36,869 nt of DNA, taken from contig CAMLJY010000060.1 in the NCBI GenBank assembly GCA_946480465.1, forward strand, positions 1-36,869. Reading direction: 5' to 3'. This document shows positions 35,010-36,869 of the stretch, piece after piece. This DNA is from an uncultured Burkholderiales bacterium. GTDB taxonomy: Bacteria > Pseudomonadota > Gammaproteobacteria > Burkholderiales > Burkholderiaceae. Below the pieces are notes generated by a model. The model was not told the DNA's origin, searched no databases, and saw only the letters and a list, made by a program, of their open reading frames with translations. Each line of letters opens with the position of its first letter. Position 1 is the first letter of the stretch. The translations under genes and the position numbers were made by a program.

Positions 35010-35559
35010 GGGTCGCACAGCTGCGACTCGAAGCCCGGGGGCCAGTCCCTTCCGAGGCGATTGCGCCTCGGCCTCATTGAAGCAACGTCGAGCACGGCAA
35101 CGGCCTGGCGGCCTGGGATGACCCTTCCGAGGCGATTGCGCCTCGGCCTCATTGAAGCTTGATGCGCTATCACGGCACCGGCGGACAGTGGGCGGCCCTT
35201 CCGAGGCGATTGCGCCTCGGCCTCATTGAAGCCGATCGCGATGGCGCACTCTCACGAGTGGCCAGATGCCCTTCCGAGGCGATTGCGCCTCGGCCTCATT
35301 GAAGCAGCAGATAGCAACCGCCAGTCTTGTCGCCGCTCGGCCCCTTCCGAGGCGATTGCGCCTCGGCCTCATTGAAGCGACAGCACGCGCAGGAAGCCCT
35401 TCCCCTGCAGGAAGCCCCTTCCGAGGCGATTGCGCCTCGGCCTCATTGAAGCGGAACGTCGCGCTGACCGCTGACGAATGGGCCGCACCCTTCCGAGGCG
35501 ATTGCGCCTCGGCCTCATTGAAGCGCCACACGCCATTCCTCGCCGTAGTCGGCCCGGGC

Positions 35560-35596
35560 CCCTTCCGTGGCGGCTGCGCCTCGGCCCTATTGAAGC
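35560..35596 (+). repeat. Degenerate penultimate CRISPR repeat
   Basis: Five positions differ from the consensus: CCGTGGCGGCTGCG in place of CCGAGGCGATTGCG, and CCCTATTG for CCTCATTG. One stem pair is lost. It marks the old, trailer end of the array. Confidence 0.9.
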
Positions 35597-35630
35597 GGGA
35601 CCACGGGCGCCGGCAAGGCGCGTCTCTTCG

Positions 35631-35667
35631 ACCTTCCGAGGCGATTGCGCCCCGGCCTCATTGAAGC
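35631..35667 (+). repeat. Terminal CRISPR repeat with two changes
   Basis: The first base is A instead of C and GCGCCCCGG replaces GCGCCTCGG, which breaks one stem pair. It ends with the normal TTGAAGC. The 202 bp after it, up to 35869, show no recognisable gene. Confidence 0.9.
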
Positions 35668-35869
35668 AACGACGGAGAGTCCTCCTCAAAAGCGACTTCG
35701 CCTCGCCCCTGCCCGCGCCCCCCGCCCCAGCCGATGTCACACCAACCTCGACGCGAAGACGCACCACGATGCAAATCGTCGCGCAGCTTCAGAAATCGCG
35801 TGCCCACGTTCGCCGCCAGAATCCGTCCACCGTGTCACGACGATGCGGATGCAGCACAGGGAGGACACT

Positions 35870-36243
35870 TTGGCAAGCACCAAGCCAGAACCGCGACTCT
35901 TGATCGAGGTCGATCGTGCAGCCACCCAACTCGTCTTGAGCGAAGGCGTCTGCGATGGCCAGCGGACCTTGATGTCGGCAAGCATCGTCTCAGGCTGCGG
36001 TGACTCCGGAACGCCGCCCGGCAACTACAAGGGCGTGGAACGCGCGGCCCCATGGCCGGCAACTTCGAGAAGCCGCCATTGCCGGAGTGGATGCTGAAGC
36101 GGTTCATGGATGACCAAGCAGCGCGCTACCTGTACTGTTCGCACGGCTGTGTCCGGCTCTCGAACCAGAACATCACCAAGCTGTTTCAGGTGACGACTCA
36201 GCCGCGCCTCGTGAACATTCCACTGCACGTCGTCATCACATGA
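35870..36243 (+). pseudogene. L,D-transpeptidase (YkuD)-like gene, out of frame at a C run
   Basis: Two reading frames together encode one YkuD-like domain. The first (from 35870) gives LLIEVDRAATQLVLSEG...MSASIVSGCGDSGTPPGNYKGVE, the usual N-terminal strands and TP-G-Y motif. The second (from about 36052) gives the catalytic YCSHGCVRLSNQNITKLF with the nucleophilic cysteine. They join at CCCC (36048-36051): one more C would make a 124-residue protein. The start is TTG with GGGAGG 5 bp upstream. YkuD enzymes make 3-3 peptidoglycan cross-links or attach lipoproteins. No signal peptide is seen and the first conserved His-Gly is not obvious, so it is a divergent or decayed member. A sequencing error at the C run would equally explain it. 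Confidence 0.6.
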
Positions 36244-36608
36244 CTCGCATCGCTCAGCGTCTGGTGTGGACACTGGTCGCCTTGCTGGCCGTGGCCGGCG
36301 CGTTTGCCGCGGGCACCTGGTGGGGCCACTTGAGATCGAGCCTTCAGCAGGAGAGCCGATATCCCTGGAACCTGCACGGCAAGATCGCCCAAGCCGATCT
36401 GCGCTGCGAAAGGTTCTCGCGGGACGCGGGGGCCTTCATGATCCAGACCATCGATGGCGGCCGGACGCTCGTCGTCGGCGTGTTGAATCGTGCGAGCGGC
36501 GAAGCCTCCGTGCATGCCATCGACGACACGGGCAGGTTCGCAACAGACACGGTGCCGGTCGATTGCCGGAAGCAGCCCGCGAAAGCACCGGCAGCGTCCA
36601 GCCGGTAG
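36240..36608 (+). CDS. Small single-pass membrane protein, function unknown
   Basis: A 122-residue protein not recognised. Residues 8-28 (LVWTLVALLAVAGAFAAGTWW) form one membrane helix or uncleaved signal anchor. The rest is a small soluble domain with two cysteines (RCERF and VDCRK) that could pair in the periplasm. Its ATG overlaps the stop of the YkuD-like frame (ATGA), so it was made as the second gene of that operon and may work with the transpeptidase-like domain at the cell wall. This is inferred from position only. Confidence 0.6.
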   Translation: MTRIAQRLVWTLVALLAVAGAFAAGTWWGHLRSSLQQESRYPWNLHGKIAQADLRCERFSRDAGAFMIQTIDGGRTLVVGVLNRASGEASVHAIDDTGRFATDTVPVDCRKQPAKAPAASSR

Positions 36609-36708
36609 GGTGGACGCCGCCATGGGCTGGCGCTGCCGGGCCCGTGTCCTGGCTCGACGCCGTGCCGGCCGCCCCGGACTGATGGCGGCCGTGGTCATCA
36701 AGCCCGGG

Positions 36709-36869
36709 TCAAGCCTGCACCCCCACCGCCACACGGTGCCGCCCCTCCGCAAACGCCGCAATGGCCGCTCCTTCCAGCCGATAGCGAACCCATTCGTCCT
36801 GCGGCTTCGCGCCGGTGGACCGGTAGAAGTCGATGGCCGGCTGGTTCCAGTCCAGCACGCTCCATTCGA
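36709..36869 (-). CDS. GNAT-family N-acetyltransferase, C-terminal end (5' part outside window)
   Basis: The last 53 residues of a minus-strand gene that enters from the right edge. EWSVLDWNQPAIDFYRSTGAKPQDEWVRYRL is the typical end of a GNAT acetyltransferase, with the conserved N-x-x-A-x-x-F-Y-x-x-x-G-A helix. GNAT enzymes transfer acetyl from acetyl-CoA to an amine; the substrate cannot be told. The stop is at 36709-36711. It converges on the small membrane protein gene with about 100 bp between. Confidence 0.85.
   Translation of the reverse strand, partial: EWSVLDWNQPAIDFYRSTGAKPQDEWVRYRLEGAAIAAFAEGRHRVAVGVQA

Larger units (their letters stand above)
31376..35667 (+). CRISPR. Type I-G CRISPR array, 59 repeats and 58 spacers
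   Basis: A 37-bp repeat beginning CCCTTCC and ending TTGAAGC, with a period of mostly 71-75 bp. The core CCGAGGCG-ATTG-CGCCTCGG is a perfect 8-bp stem with a 4-base loop, the likely Csb2 processing hairpin. I counted 59 copies by hand. All appear identical except the one at 34973 (one change) and the last two, at 35560 and 35631. Spacers are 34-38 bp apart from one of 44 bp (32297-32340). The nearly identical repeats and the leader next to cas2 give plus-strand transcription, newest spacers first. No two spacers looked the same. Many short reading frames across the array are artefacts of the repeat. Confidence 0.98.

Noticed and set aside
31376..35667. Many short open frames with repeated PFRGDCASASLK or LPRRLRLGLIEA peptides
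   Set aside because: They are translations of the CRISPR repeat in different frames with spacers between, not proteins.
35769..35903. Small open frame beginning MQIVAQLQKSRAHV after the array
   Set aside because: It overlaps the start and ribosome site of the YkuD-like gene and no family was recognised.

Overview
The window looks like a chromosomal segment of a high-GC betaproteobacterium of the order Burkholderiales (Rubrivivax/Ideonella/Leptothrix-like). This is inferred from the pmbA - darP - mog neighbourhood, a PEP-CTERM protein, orphan TRAP binding proteins and strongly GC-biased third codon positions. I did no database search, so the taxon is an inference.

Layout. 1-2937: the 3' end of recB and all of recD (RecBCD nuclease/helicase), followed by a membrane-anchored metallophosphoesterase (2968-4083) and a secreted CHRD-domain PEP-CTERM protein (4306-4917). 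4981-8707: a compact three-gene set of a ketosynthase, a ketosynthase-like partner and a flavin-dependent halogenase-family enzyme, resembling a piece of an aryl-polyene/xanthomonadin-type pathway without its carrier proteins. 8819-10753: a LysR regulator divergent from a type-2 argC, with a 9-bp direct repeat between them. 10951-13352: two tandem, very similar TRAP-type periplasmic binding proteins without their membrane partners. 13652-16304: pmbA, darP and mog. 16393-17127: a small periplasmic binding protein. 17128-17698: microsatellites plus two PurR/LacI-like palindromes in front of a large two-domain lipoprotein with a polysaccharide-lyase-like N-terminal half (17699-19999). 20237-21223: a WYL-domain regulator. 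21248-21869: a TumE/TumA-like toxin-antitoxin pair.

The main accessory system is a complete type I-G (formerly I-U) CRISPR-Cas locus. It has csb1 (cas7), csb2 (cas5-cas6), cas3 with its HD nuclease at the C terminus, csb3 (cas8-like), a cas4-cas1 fusion and cas2 (22156-31134). After a 241-bp leader comes an array of 59 repeats and 58 spacers (31376-35667). The 37-bp repeats carry a perfect 8-bp hairpin. The leader lies on the cas2 side and the degenerate repeats are at the far end. The interference genes overlap or nearly touch and are probably one transcript. Csb1, Csb2 and Csb3 would form the crRNA-guided complex, Csb2 would also process the crRNA, Cas3 would degrade the target, and Cas4-Cas1 with Cas2 would acquire spacers.

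After the array come a short L,D-transpeptidase (YkuD)-like gene that is out of frame at a C run, a translationally coupled small membrane protein, and the 3' end of a GNAT acetyltransferase on the other strand. No transposase, integrase, rRNA or tRNA gene was recognised. The most notable items are the I-G locus and details of its array (an 8-bp duplication inside one spacer, a pentapeptide-repeat-encoding spacer, hairpins at the leader and upstream of csb1), the adjacent toxin-antitoxin pair, the frameshifted YkuD/membrane-protein pair, and the lyase gene with its paired palindromes.
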